A stretch of DNA of 64,000 bases. Origin: Microtetraspora glauca (GTDB taxonomy: Bacteria; Actinomycetota; Actinomycetes; Streptosporangiales; Streptosporangiaceae). The translations under genes and the position numbers were made by a program. The notes under the pieces are model-generated. The model saw only the letters and a list, made by a program, of their open reading frames with translations, had not been told where the DNA came from and searched no databases. The DNA lies in NCBI GenBank assembly GCA_001570385.1, contig BBYL01000021.1, positions 186,001-250,000 of the forward strand. The letters run 5' to 3'. This document shows positions 34,210 through 42,890 of this stretch, in pieces. Within the stretch, counting starts at the first letter, position 1. Each line of letters starts with the position of its first letter.

Positions 34210-34818
34210 ATGGCGAGCAGACTGGTGGTTTCGACCTTCGTGTCGCTGGACGGTGTCATGCAGGCTCCCGGCGGGCCCGGCGAGGACGATTCCAACGACT
34301 TCCAGCACAGCGGATGGCTGCCCCCGCACGTGGACGAGGGGTTCGGCCGCATCATGGGCGAGCAGTTCGACCGCGCGGACGGCATGCTTCTGGGGCGCAG
34401 ATCGTACGACATCCTCGCTTCGCACTGGCCCGGCGTGCCCGACGAGGAGGGCGGCGCCAAGATCAACAGCATGCCGAAGTACGTCACCACCAGGACGCCG
34501 ATGAACGCCGAGTGGCGCAACACTCAGGTCCTGGTGGGCGAGGCGGCTCAGACGGTCGCCGATCTCAAGCGGAGCACCGACGGCGAGATCCTCGTCCAGG
34601 GCAGCAGCGACCTCATTCATTCGTTGCAGAAGGCCGAACTGGTCGACGAGTACCGTCTGCTGACCTTCCCCGTCGTCCTCGGCCAGGGAAAGCGGCTGTT
34701 CGCCGAGGGGACCGCTCCGGCCGGGCTGAAGCTCACCGGGTCGACCGTCACCGACGCCGGCGTCGTGTACATGACGTACGAGTGGGCGGGCAAGCCCTCG
34801 TACGGTTCTGTCGTATAA
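34210..34818 (+). CDS. Dihydrofolate-reductase-like (RibD C-terminal) family protein
   Basis: A 202-residue single-domain protein of the RibD-C/DHFR-like family: VVSTFVSLDGVMQAPGG at the start, GMLLGRRSYDILASHWP (NADPH-binding Arg), VTTRTP, GEILVQGSSDLIHSL and PVVLGQGKRLF near the end. AGAAGGAA precedes ATG 34210. Such small proteins are common in actinobacteria, often without a known substrate. It ends facing the MarR gene. Confidence 0.9.
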   Translation: MASRLVVSTFVSLDGVMQAPGGPGEDDSNDFQHSGWLPPHVDEGFGRIMGEQFDRADGMLLGRRSYDILASHWPGVPDEEGGAKINSMPKYVTTRTPMNAEWRNTQVLVGEAAQTVADLKRSTDGEILVQGSSDLIHSLQKAELVDEYRLLTFPVVLGQGKRLFAEGTAPAGLKLTGSTVTDAGVVYMTYEWAGKPSYGSVV

Positions 34819-34890
34819 CGCCCTCTCCGGCGCCGCGAGGCCGAGCCCGGCGGCGTCGCGGGTGGGTCGCTTCGGCGGCGTCGGCCGGGG

Positions 34891-35349
34891 TCATCCGTAC
34901 TGGTGGTGGCGCAGGACCCGGGCGAGCAGGCCGGCCAGCTGGTCCCGCTCCTCGGCGGCGAGCGGAGCGAGCAGGACGTCCTGGACCTCGGCCAGCACGT
35001 CGTCGAGCCGCCGGAGCTGCCGCACCCCGGCCGGTGTGATCGTGATGATGTTCCTGCGCCGGTCGCTGGGGTCGGGAGCGCGTTCGAGCAGCTTCCTGTC
35101 GGCGAGCTCATTGATCATCGCGACCATGTCGCTGCGGTCGACACCGCACCGGCGGCCCAGCGCCGCCTGGCTGGCCGGCCCGAACTCCTCCAGCGCGGCC
35201 AGCAGCCGGTAGTGGTAGGCGCGCGCGTCCACGGCGGCGAGCCCTTCGGAGACAAAACGATGGGCATGTGTCGCGGTCTGCGTGATCAGCCAGCTCGGCG
35301 TGGTCATCAACCGCGCGGGGGCGGCGCTGTCGGCCGTCTCGTCCACCAT
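34891..35349 (-). CDS. MarR-family transcriptional regulator
   Basis: A 152-residue winged-helix protein: helices around LEEFGPASQAALGRRCGVDRSDMVAMINELADRKLLER, then the wing DPSDRRRNIITITPAG and a C-terminal dimerisation helix. ATG 35349 is the only good start. The upstream bases 35350-35385 contain partly symmetric GCAAGTTTGTTGGC, a candidate autoregulatory site. Targets may be the convergent DHFR-like gene or genes elsewhere. Confidence 0.88.
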   Translation of the reverse strand: MVDETADSAAPARLMTTPSWLITQTATHAHRFVSEGLAAVDARAYHYRLLAALEEFGPASQAALGRRCGVDRSDMVAMINELADRKLLERAPDPSDRRRNIITITPAGVRQLRRLDDVLAEVQDVLLAPLAAEERDQLAGLLARVLRHHQYG

Positions 35350-35437
35350 CTCGCGAGTCTAGCAAGTTTGTTGGCATAACCCACGATCGCCTGCCCAGCC
35401 CTCGCCGACGCAGCGCAAAGGATGCAGAGAGTTCTTC

Positions 35438-35462
35438 GCAGAGGACACTATGCAGAGGACAC
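35438..35462. repeat. Direct repeat GCAGAGGACAC before the HTH/efflux operon
   Basis: The 11-base unit occurs at 35438-35448 and 35452-35462, a 14-base period, 24 bases before the HTH gene. It might be a direct-repeat operator or a chance duplication. Confidence 0.4.
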
Positions 35463-35485
35463 GCTGCAAGATGTAGGGTGCCGGG

Positions 35486-36091
35486 ATGACCCACGAGTCC
35501 GAACACGGCCTGCCTCCCACCAAGCCCAGGCGGCGGCTCTACTCCCGAAGCCTGCGCGGGCTGGCTCACCCTCTGCGGATGAGCATCCTGGAGCTGCTGA
35601 CGATGGACGGCCCCGCCACCGCCACGGGGCTCGCCGCGCGTCTCGACGAGAACACCGGCACGGTGAGCTGGCATCTGCGGCACCTCGCCCAGCACGGCTT
35701 CATCGAGGAGGAGGTGGGGCGCGGAACCAAGCGTGAGCGCTGGTGGCGGGTGGTCGACGAACCCAAGATCCTTTCAACGGCCGACTTCCGCGACGATCCC
35801 GACGCCAGGGGCGCCCTCTCGGTCTATATGCACGAGCTGGTGCAGCAGTACTTCAACCGGGTCGTCACCTACCTCAACGAGGACTGGGACGACGACTGGC
35901 AGCGAGCCGGCACCATCTCCGACTGGCGAGACCTGCGGATGACGCCCGCCCAGCTCAAGACGCTCAACGCCGAACTGATGGCCGTCATCGCCCGCCACAC
36001 CCTTCCGCAGGACGCCGAACCCGCCCCGGGCGCGCTGCCGATCATCGTGCAGATCCAGTCGTTCCCCCGCGGGAGGCGGGGCGGCGCATGA
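35486..36091 (+). CDS. ArsR-like winged-helix transcriptional regulator
   Basis: The 201-residue protein has an ArsR-type DNA-binding domain (GLAHPLRMSILELLTMDGPATATGLAARLDENTGTVSWHLRHLAQHGFIEEE) followed by a basic wing (GRGTKRERWWRV). The C-terminal half is alpha-helical and unassigned, so it is the larger regulator type common in actinobacteria and not a metal sensor; no metal-binding Cys/His cluster is present. Its stop overlaps the MFS start (ATGA), so it most likely controls that exporter. Confidence 0.88.
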   Translation: MTHESEHGLPPTKPRRRLYSRSLRGLAHPLRMSILELLTMDGPATATGLAARLDENTGTVSWHLRHLAQHGFIEEEVGRGTKRERWWRVVDEPKILSTADFRDDPDARGALSVYMHELVQQYFNRVVTYLNEDWDDDWQRAGTISDWRDLRMTPAQLKTLNAELMAVIARHTLPQDAEPAPGALPIIVQIQSFPRGRRGGA

Positions 36092-37401
36092 GTCGCGACA
36101 CGCGCGGCGGTGGCCTCCTGCGCCGCCATCGCGACTTCCGGCTGCTGTGGTGCGGTGAGACCTCGGGCAAGTTCGGCGCCTCGGTCACGCGCGTGACCAT
36201 GCCGCTGATCGCCGTCTCCACGTTGCACGCCGGTACGTTCGAGGTCGGCCTGCTGAGCGCCTCCGCCTGGTTGCCCTGGCTGGTCATCGGCCTCCCCGCC
36301 GGCGTCTGGGTGGACCGGACGCGCCGCAAGCCGATCATGCTGGCCGCCGCCGCGGTATCCCTCGTGCTGTTCGCCGCCGTTCCGGTGGCGGGATGGACCG
36401 GCCATCTGAACGTGGGCCTGCTGCTGGTCGTGGCGCTGCTGACAGGCGCGGCCGCGGTGTTCTTCCAGACCGCCTACACCGCCTACCTCCCCAGCATTCT
36501 CGACGCCCGCGACCAACCCGAGGGCAACGCCAAGCTGCACGGCAGCGCGTCAGCCGCACAGATCGCCGGGCTCGGAGCCGCGGGCCTGGTCGCGCAGGTG
36601 GCGGGTGCGGTGAACGGGATGCTCGTCAACGCGGGGACGTTCCTCGTCTCCGTCCTGTGCCTGACGGGCATCCGGCACCGGGAACCACCCGCCGACAGGA
36701 TCGGCCTCCGTTCCAGGGCGCTGCTCGGCGACGTCGGGGACGGCCTGCGGCTGGTCGTCCGCGATCCCTGGCTTCGTACGCTGACGCTCTTCGGATCCGC
36801 CTCCAACCTGGCCCTCATGGGCTACCAGTCGATCCAGGTCGTCTTCCTCGCCGAGAGCGTCGGCCTGGCTCCCGGCGCGATCGGCGGACTCATCGCCGCC
36901 ACCAGCAGCGGTGGCGTCGCGGGGGCCCTCGTGGCGCGTGGGGTCGCCGAGCGGATCGGTACGGCCCGGGCGACGCTGGTGTTCGAACTCGGGCTCGCGG
37001 TGTTCGCGCTGCTCATCCCGCTCTCTTTCGCCGGAGCCGGGCTCTCGCTCTACGTGATCGGCGGATTCTGCGTCTCGGCGGGCGTGGTGGCCGGCAATGT
37101 GATCAAGGCGAGCTTCCAGCAGCGTTACTGTCCGCCGGAGCTCCTCGGTCGCCTGACGGCGAGCATCTCCTTCCTCAATTACGGAACGATCCCGCTGGGA
37201 GCTCTGCTCGCCGGAGGACTGGGCGCCGTGCTCGGTGTTCGCCCGGCCATGTGGATCATGACCGCCGGGGTCCCGGCCGCCGCGCTGATCCTGCTCTTCT
37301 CCCCGATCCGGCGCTCGCGGGACCTACCGGCCTCCCGCCGGGCGTACGGCGAGCCGGGGCTGCCGCTTCCCGATGCGGAGCCGGTTCTGCCACCTCGCTG
37401 A
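36088..37401 (+). CDS. Major facilitator superfamily exporter (DHA3/EntS-like)
   Basis: The 437-residue protein has about twelve membrane segments; FRLLWCGETSGKFGASVTRVTMPLIAV is the usual first helix, and GVWVDRTRRKPIML carries the loop 2-3 MFS motif. The ATG at 36088 overlaps the regulator stop and gives the expected N-terminus. Family members export drugs or siderophores; the substrate cannot be read. Confidence 0.9.
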   Translation: MSRDTRGGGLLRRHRDFRLLWCGETSGKFGASVTRVTMPLIAVSTLHAGTFEVGLLSASAWLPWLVIGLPAGVWVDRTRRKPIMLAAAAVSLVLFAAVPVAGWTGHLNVGLLLVVALLTGAAAVFFQTAYTAYLPSILDARDQPEGNAKLHGSASAAQIAGLGAAGLVAQVAGAVNGMLVNAGTFLVSVLCLTGIRHREPPADRIGLRSRALLGDVGDGLRLVVRDPWLRTLTLFGSASNLALMGYQSIQVVFLAESVGLAPGAIGGLIAATSSGGVAGALVARGVAERIGTARATLVFELGLAVFALLIPLSFAGAGLSLYVIGGFCVSAGVVAGNVIKASFQQRYCPPELLGRLTASISFLNYGTIPLGALLAGGLGAVLGVRPAMWIMTAGVPAAALILLFSPIRRSRDLPASRRAYGEPGLPLPDAEPVLPPR

Positions 37402-37594
37402 CCGGCGTCGCCGGTGGAAGGCCGGACCGCCCGCTCGCGGCGTCCTCACCACTCGACGCACCCGGCCGTCGACCACCTCGGCCCGCGCCGCGAACTCCCG
37501 CTCCCGGCGTGAAGCGCGAAGGGCAGACGAGGCCGAAGATCCGGCATACTGGCGCGACTCGATCTTTCGTGATCTTTCCCCTGAAGGACCCCGT

Positions 37595-38263
37595 ATGAAT
37601 GTGTGCTGGGTGCCGGTACGCGCCCTGCGCCCGATCCGCGCCTTGGGAACCACGGCCGTGGTCCTGCTCGCAGTGTCGGCCCTCGCGTCCGCCGGGATGT
37701 CCACGGCCTACCTCGTCGGCGGCGAGCCCCACGACCGGCGGTCCTGGCTTCTGATCGGTCTGTACGCGCTCGCCCATGTCCCGGCGGGGATCGCCGTCCT
37801 CGGCTGGCTGTCGCGCGCCCGCGCCAACGCGTACGCCATCTCCCCGGAGTGCTTCCACCGGTACGCCGCGCTGTTCATGATGGCGGGCTGGTTCCTGCCC
37901 GTCGCCAACCTGTTCGTCCCCAAAGGCATCATCGACGACATCTGGGCCGCATCGAGGCCGGGCCACGGTCCGCGCGGCTTCGGCGGCGACCTCCGTACGG
38001 CCCGCCGGCCGGCTCTCGTCTGGACGTGGTGGCTCGCCTACCTGGCGATGATCGCGGCCGGAGGAGCGGCGGCCCGCGTCATGTCCAGCAGGAAGCCGCT
38101 CGGCTTCATCACTCTGGTGAGCAAGGATGTCCTCGCCCCCGCGGTTCTCGCCGCTCATGTCGTGCTGGCGCTGGTCGCGGGCGCGCTCGCCATCGCGGTC
38201 GTCCTGAAGATCACCGCATTTCAGGAGATCGCCCGCGTACCCGAGGCGGAACCGGTCGCCTGA
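37595..38263 (+). CDS. DUF4328-like integral membrane protein
   Basis: A 222-residue protein with four to five hydrophobic segments. The motif GWFLPVANLFVPKGIIDDIWAAS is characteristic of the DUF4328 family, often found in actinomycetes, function unknown. ATG 37595 has AAGGACC just upstream. The 193 bases before it hold no other gene. Confidence 0.8.
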   Translation: MNVCWVPVRALRPIRALGTTAVVLLAVSALASAGMSTAYLVGGEPHDRRSWLLIGLYALAHVPAGIAVLGWLSRARANAYAISPECFHRYAALFMMAGWFLPVANLFVPKGIIDDIWAASRPGHGPRGFGGDLRTARRPALVWTWWLAYLAMIAAGGAAARVMSSRKPLGFITLVSKDVLAPAVLAAHVVLALVAGALAIAVVLKITAFQEIARVPEAEPVA

Positions 38264-38390
38264 CCATCGCCGCCGAGCCGCCACCCGAACGCCGGGCTCC
38301 TGTCACCGGGATCCGCGCTGCGCATCCCTGCGCGTCGGGTGAAGCCGTTGGCGGGCTCTCGGGCGCTCGGTCCCGGGCGCGCGGCGGGAA

Positions 38391-39419
38391 CTACGGTGAC
38401 CGGGGGCCGTCGAGCAGTGCCCCGGCGATCGTCTTCTGCTCCGGTGCGACAGCGCTCTCGCCGTCCTCGATGTCCCAGAGCGCGTTCTGCAACACACGGC
38501 CGAGCGTCCATCCCGTCGCGCGCCGCCGGTCCAGGCCGAGAATCTCCGTCATCAGGTCGAAGCGGCGCCGTACGGCACGGGCCACATCGCCACTGGCGAC
38601 GACCTCGTCCCATCGGTCACCCAGTGCGGGGAGCAGCTCGAACCCCGGGTCACCGGCGAGCGGCTTGGGGTCGATCGCCAGCCACGGCTCCCGCGCGGAT
38701 GACGACGGGTGGGGAGCCAGGACGTTGTCGTAGTGCAGGTCCCAGTGCAGGAGCCGGTCGCCGGCCTCCCCGAGCAGGTCCCGTACGGCGCCCGCGCAGG
38801 TGTCGAGGAGGCGACGGTCGGAAGGGTCGGGAAGGCGGGCGAGGGCCCACGGGAGCTGTTCGAGCATCGCGGCGGCGACGTCCGCCAGGCGCCGCAGCCC
38901 CTCCGGCGCGGGGAGGGCGACCAGCCGGGCCAGGAGTTCGGACAGGATCCGGATGGCGGCCATGTCGTCGTGGACGGTCGAGAGCGATCGGGACGCGTCC
39001 AGCCGTTCCAGCAGCATCGCCCCCGATTCTGTCGCGTCGTGCAGGAGCCGGACCGCCCCGTCCCCATCCCAGGCACGCAGGGCGACCGGCTCGCCACGGG
39101 TCTCCTCGTCGACGGGCTGGAGCTTGAGGGCCGCCGGGGCGCCGTCCGCGCGGACGACCGGCAGCACGAGTGCCACGGCTCCGTGCGATGGCGGACCGTC
39201 GGCGCGCAACTGCCATCGGTCCATCAAGTCGGCGGCCAGATCCGGCAGCGCGGCGATCCAGGCACGGCCCGCCGCGCCGCGATACCTGTCGTGGGAGGCG
39301 GCCAGGGCGGCCGGAACCTCGATCCCGGACCCGGCCGAGCCGTGCGGTCCCGGTGGGCCGGGACACCCCTGTGCTACCGGTCCACCGACATCGATCCCTG
39401 GACGGCACTCCGCGCTCAT
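38391..39419 (-). CDS. Aminoglycoside/hydroxyurea phosphotransferase (APH) family kinase
   Basis: The 342-residue protein has the APH(6)-type kinase plan: a nucleotide lobe with ALKLQPVDEETRGEPVAL (Lys, then Glu), the catalytic loop LLHWDLHYDNVL and the metal-binding AIDPKPLAGDPGFE. Members phosphorylate streptomycin or related small molecules, but most chromosomal copies have no known resistance role. The loop has WDLHYDN where many relatives have GDLHPGN; the key Asp and Asn are kept. Confidence 0.85.
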   Translation of the reverse strand: MSAECRPGIDVGGPVAQGCPGPPGPHGSAGSGIEVPAALAASHDRYRGAAGRAWIAALPDLAADLMDRWQLRADGPPSHGAVALVLPVVRADGAPAALKLQPVDEETRGEPVALRAWDGDGAVRLLHDATESGAMLLERLDASRSLSTVHDDMAAIRILSELLARLVALPAPEGLRRLADVAAAMLEQLPWALARLPDPSDRRLLDTCAGAVRDLLGEAGDRLLHWDLHYDNVLAPHPSSSAREPWLAIDPKPLAGDPGFELLPALGDRWDEVVASGDVARAVRRRFDLMTEILGLDRRRATGWTLGRVLQNALWDIEDGESAVAPEQKTIAGALLDGPRSP

Positions 39420-39542
39420 GATCGCAACCTAGGCGGTTTCCGGGCGGCGGGCGGCGACGCGCCGCCTTCAGGATGGGGCACCTCCGGCATCACATCGTGC
39501 CGCGGGGTGGATTGGAGGCGCGTCACCCCGGGTCTGGTCACG

Positions 39543-40265
39543 CTATCGGGAGGTCGACACACAGAACTCATTGCCATCGGGATCGGCCATCACTACCTGA
39601 CCGACCTCGCCCTGGCCGATGTCGATTCGAGTCGCTCCGAGGGAGATGAGACGGTCGACCTCCGCTTGCTGATCACCGTGCGTAGGTGGAGCGAGGTCGA
39701 AGTGCAGTCTGTTCTTCCCGGTCTTCGGCGCCACTGGCGGACCGCCCCACGTGATCTTCGGACCGCCGTGCGGCGAGCGGATGGCGGTCTCCTGGTTCTG
39801 GTCCCAGACCAACGGCCACCCCAGCGCCTCGCTCCAGAAGTACCCGACCTCCTGCGAACCGTCGCACGAGAGCGCTCCGATGAATCCGCAGTCAGCGAGG
39901 AACTTGTTGTCCGGCCCGATGACGCAGAACTCGTTGCCTTCGGGGTCGGCGAGCACCACATGATCCTCCTCCGGGCGTTGCCCGACGTCGATGTGCCGCG
40001 CACCGAGTTCGAGCGACCTCGCCACCGTCTGCTGCTGGTCTTCGAGGGACGTGCTCGTCAGATCGAAGTGCATCTGGTTCGGGCCGGTCTTCTTCTCCTG
40101 GGACGGAAGACATCGGATCCGGAACCCGGTGTCATCGCTCGGCAGGAGCGTGATGCCATCCTTGGGGTCGTTCACCGTCTCCCAGCCCAGGACTCCGGCC
40201 CAGAAGCGGGCGAGACGGAGCGGGTCGTTCGCATCGAAGCAGAGCGCGACGAGCTGAGCAGTCAT
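39543..40265 (-). CDS. Double-domain VOC (glyoxalase/bleomycin-resistance-like) protein
   Basis: A 240-residue protein made of two repeats of the vicinal-oxygen-chelate fold, each ending with VVLADPEGNEFCV or VVMADPDGNEFCV. Each half begins with a WAGVLGWE / WSEALGWP element. Such double-VOC proteins bind small ligands or metals; many actinobacterial ones have no assigned activity. ATG 40265 was chosen because an upstream extension lacks homology. Confidence 0.88.
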   Translation of the reverse strand: MTAQLVALCFDANDPLRLARFWAGVLGWETVNDPKDGITLLPSDDTGFRIRCLPSQEKKTGPNQMHFDLTSTSLEDQQQTVARSLELGARHIDVGQRPEEDHVVLADPEGNEFCVIGPDNKFLADCGFIGALSCDGSQEVGYFWSEALGWPLVWDQNQETAIRSPHGGPKITWGGPPVAPKTGKNRLHFDLAPPTHGDQQAEVDRLISLGATRIDIGQGEVGQVVMADPDGNEFCVSTSR

Positions 40266-40589
40266 CCCGCATCTCCAATCTATTGACTCACAGGCGTAGA
40301 CAGGGCACGTCCTCCCACGCATGACGGAAGCCAACGCTAACCAGCTCGAGGACTGCGACGCCAACGCATTTGGGTCAGACGGTGACGCTTCCGGCGCACG
40401 ATCCGCGATCAGGACAGTGGACGATTGACCCCAAGACCGGCGCCACCGGCGGCAGAGCTTGTTGGGATGCTGTTAACCGACAGGCCACGGACCGCCAAAC
40501 TTCAAAAATCCCTCGCCCGCGAGCCATACCAAACGGGGTTAATACTTCGGTTCCTACCGCTGGTATTGCCAGGCGCCTATAGTCAAGGC
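40266..40589. other. Intergenic region with divergent promoters
   Basis: No gene was seen. The right end is AT-richer than average and includes CCTATAGT 12 bases before the antitoxin-like ATG, a possible -10 for a transcript with almost no leader. Confidence 0.4.
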
Positions 40590-40850
40590 ATGGCCAAGGA
40601 GAAGACGTCGATCAGCATCGCGCCGTGGATCCTCGAGAAGGCACGAGCCCACGCGGAGGCGAACGGCCTCAGCCTGTCCGCCGTCATCGAGCGCGGGCTG
40701 CTCCGCGAGATCACGGCACACCACGACCAGATGACGCGCGCCGCGTTCTACGGCTCCCCGGCGACCGCCGGGCAGGAGGCCGACGAGGCCGCGATGGCCG
40801 ACGACATGCGCCTCGCGCTGAAGGACAAGCAGGGCGGGGCCGCGGCGTGA
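40590..40850 (+). CDS. Antitoxin-like small protein of a MazEF-type pair
   Basis: An 86-residue protein whose first half (TSISIAPWILEKARAHAEANGLSLSAVIERGLL) matches a ribbon-helix-helix DNA-binding dimer; the rest is charged and probably flexible, as in antitoxins. It overlaps the next gene by four bases (GTGA), the usual antitoxin-toxin coupling. The name of the family is an inference from fold and context. Confidence 0.65.
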   Translation: MAKEKTSISIAPWILEKARAHAEANGLSLSAVIERGLLREITAHHDQMTRAAFYGSPATAGQEADEAAMADDMRLALKDKQGGAAA

Positions 40851-41158
40851 CCCACCGCTTCGGGGAGCTCTGGACGGTACGGCTGGCCGACCGCGAGGAG
40901 GTCAGGCTCGTCGTGTCCGGCGACTTCTACCACACGTTGTACGGCGACAACGTGCTGACCGCGTACGTCGAAGCCGCCGACATGGCGGGCGCGCTCACGG
41001 CCTTCTCGGTCGACGTGGGCGGCGGCCGCGCCGCGATGATCGACCGGATCACGACCGTCCACGCCGGCCGGTTGCAAGAGAAGGTCGGCGACATTCCCGA
41101 GCCCAAGCTCGTCGATGTACGCGGGATGCTCGCGGCGATTTTCGGATTCGCCAACTGA
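40847..41158 (+). CDS. MazF/PemK-like toxin candidate
   Basis: The 103-residue protein begins FGELWTVRLADREEVRLVV and ends DRITTVHAGRLQEKVGDI..VRGMLAAIFGF, matching the start strand and the helix-end pattern of MazF-type endoribonucleases (D.I.TV...RL...G). The usual RP loop after strand 1 is not clear, so activity is uncertain. GTG start at 40847 is fixed by overlap with the antitoxin-like gene. Confidence 0.6.
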   Translation: MTHRFGELWTVRLADREEVRLVVSGDFYHTLYGDNVLTAYVEAADMAGALTAFSVDVGGGRAAMIDRITTVHAGRLQEKVGDIPEPKLVDVRGMLAAIFGFAN

Positions 41159-41440
41159 GGCCGTGAGGGGGCCGCCCGCTTCGAAGCTCCAGGGGTCTCG
41201 CCTCGGCGGGCGGTGAGCAGGGCCTCGATGTCGGCGATGGCCCGCACGTTCTCCCGATCCATGTACGGCACCGACCTGCCCGTCCTTCAGCCCGAGCCGA
41301 TCGTCACATACGCGTCGCTCGGCCCGGACGGGCCCGTGGTCACCGGCTCGGGCAGCCACGGCCGCCGGACGCGCGTCCCGGGTGACCCGGGCGAAGCGGA
41401 GCTGGTCCAGGCCGAGCTCACGCCAGATCGAGGGTGGAAG
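41159..41440. other. Region without a convincing gene
   Basis: The stretch between the toxin-like stop and the MarR stop shows open frames on both strands but none with family similarity I recognise. A leftward piece starting at 41271 (MPYMDRENVRAIADIEALLTA) might be a remnant of a small protein, but it runs into the toxin gene in antisense. Confidence 0.35.
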
Positions 41441-41905
41441 TCAGCCGAACCAGCCGGGGACGTCGAGGCGGAACACGTCCTGCGGGGTGACCGCGCGTAG
41501 GTCGGCCTCCAGCGCGCGGAGCCGCTCCTCCCCCAGTTTCGCGGCCCAGCCCGCCCGCAGTTCCTCGAAGATCCGCGCCGATCTGGTCAGCGCGTCCAGG
41601 CCGCGCGGCGTCAGCCGTACGATCTTGCGGCGGGTGTCGTGCGGGTCGCGGGCGCGCTCGACGTAGCCGAGGCGTTCCAGCGTCTCGACGGTCTTTCCGG
41701 CGGCCTGCTTGGAGACCCCGAGCGTCCGGCCCAGCTCGACCGCGGTCGTGCCGCGCATACCGATCGCCTGCATGACGAACCCGTGCATCGGCCGTACCTC
41801 CGGATGCCCCTGCCGGGCGAGCTCGGCGTGCAGCGCGTCGATGAGGGTGCGAAATCCCAGGAAGAGCCGCAGGGGCAGCTCGAAGCCGGGAGGGTCGTTT
41901 GACAC
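41441..41905 (-). CDS. MarR-family transcriptional regulator
   Basis: The 154-residue regulator has a MarR winged helix (AIGMRGTTAVELGRTLGVSKQAAGKTVETLERLGYVERARDP) and the wing HDTRRKIVRLTPRG. GTG 41905 is chosen since the alternative TTG 41914 lies inside an operator repeat at 41908-41926. It is divergent from the twin cupin genes with two tandem dyads in the 60-base gap, so it surely controls them and itself. Confidence 0.88.
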   Translation of the reverse strand: MSNDPPGFELPLRLFLGFRTLIDALHAELARQGHPEVRPMHGFVMQAIGMRGTTAVELGRTLGVSKQAAGKTVETLERLGYVERARDPHDTRRKIVRLTPRGLDALTRSARIFEELRAGWAAKLGEERLRALEADLRAVTPQDVFRLDVPGWFG

Positions 41906-41907
41906 GA

Positions 41908-41947
41908 TAGACAACCTGGTTCACTATTTAGACAACGTAGTTGCCTA
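41908..41947. promoter_or_regulatory. Two tandem MarR operators, 21 bp apart
   Basis: TAGACAACCTGGTTCACTA (41908-41926) and TAGACAACGTAGTTGCCTA (41929-41947) share a dyad pattern TAGnCAAC-3-GTTGnCTA; the second is near-perfect. A 21-bp centre spacing is two helical turns, suited to two dimers on one face of DNA. Confidence 0.8.
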
Positions 41948-41964
41948 GTTTAGGAGACGCGGAC

Positions 41965-42339
41965 ATGCCTGTCATCCGTGCCGACCAAGCCCGCCGGTCT
42001 GAGACCCCCGGCGGCGTCATGACCACCTTCGCCTCGCCCACCCAGGGCGGTACGGCGGCAGCGCTGTGGCGCGTGGACGCGAACCCCGACGTGGCGGGCC
42101 CGCCGCACGACTTCGACACCGAGCAGGTGTGGGCCTTCACGGCCGGCGCCGCGACGGTCGAGCTGGGCGGCGAGACCTTCGAGGTCGCCCCGGGCGACAC
42201 GGTCGTCATGCCCCCTTCGACCCCGCGTCGGGTCACCGCCGGGCCCGAGGGCTACTCCGCCGTGGTGACCGCCGCCGCCGGAGCGACGGCCCTGCTCGCC
42301 GACGGCACCGTGCACGGCGTGCCGCCGTGGATCGCCTGA
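41965..42339 (+). CDS. Cupin-fold protein, copy 1
   Basis: A 124-residue small beta-barrel with the cupin motif-2-like part ETFEVAPGDTVVMPPSTPR and an upstream PHDFDTEQVWAFTAGAATVEL. GGAG eight bases before ATG 41965. Canonical motif-1 metal residues are only partly kept (one His and one Glu visible). It is followed by a close paralogue; both begin MPVIR and share VMTT.ASPTQGG. Confidence 0.85.
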   Translation: MPVIRADQARRSETPGGVMTTFASPTQGGTAAALWRVDANPDVAGPPHDFDTEQVWAFTAGAATVELGGETFEVAPGDTVVMPPSTPRRVTAGPEGYSAVVTAAAGATALLADGTVHGVPPWIA

Positions 42340-42400
42340 CCCGCACACCCCCGTCACCACATCGAGAACCGGTTCGCCCCGACCACTGAGGAGATCCCTG

Positions 42401-42817
42401 ATGCCCGTCATCCGTTCCGGCGACGCCCGCAGGACCACCACGCCCAACGGCGTCATGACCACGCTCGCCTCGCCCACCCAGGGCGGCGCGGAGCGGGCCA
42501 TGTGGCGCGTGGACATGCCGGCCGGCACCGAGGGCCCGCTGCACGCCTTCGACACCGAACAGATCTGGACCCTGCTCACGGGTGGTTGCACCCTCGAGAT
42601 CGACGGCGAACGGCTCCATGTCACTCCCGGTGACACGATGGTGCTGCCCGCCGACGTGACCCGCCAGATCTTCGCCGACCCTCACGACGGCTTCGCCGCC
42701 GTCGTGACCGCGCCGGCGGGCGCCCGGGTCTACAACCCCGGCGGCGTCTCGGCCGCCGACGCGTGCGACCTCGCCCCCAAGGGCACCGACCGGATCGTCC
42801 CGCCCTGGGTCGCCTGA
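42401..42817 (+). CDS. Cupin-fold protein, copy 2 (tandem paralogue)
   Basis: The 138-residue protein matches copy 1 along its length (MPVIRSGDARRTTTPNGVMTT start, LHAFDTEQIWTLLTGGCTLEI, LHVTPGDTMVLPADVTRQ) with a longer C-terminus. Both follow the MarR operators, so they should be induced together. Function is unknown; small cupins of this kind may bind or convert quinones or other electrophiles, which is a family-level guess. Confidence 0.85.
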   Translation: MPVIRSGDARRTTTPNGVMTTLASPTQGGAERAMWRVDMPAGTEGPLHAFDTEQIWTLLTGGCTLEIDGERLHVTPGDTMVLPADVTRQIFADPHDGFAAVVTAPAGARVYNPGGVSAADACDLAPKGTDRIVPPWVA

Positions 42818-42890
42818 CGTACGGCGGCGCCGTCGCTCGGCGGGCGCGGCGGCGCCGCGATCACACGTCCGGTGTCAAGGGGAACCGAGA

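Noticed and set aside
34151..34504. Rightward ORF starting with MNAAGRTDPLF before the DHFR-like gene
   Set aside because: It overlaps the DHFR-like gene in another frame and loses coding character after its first codons.
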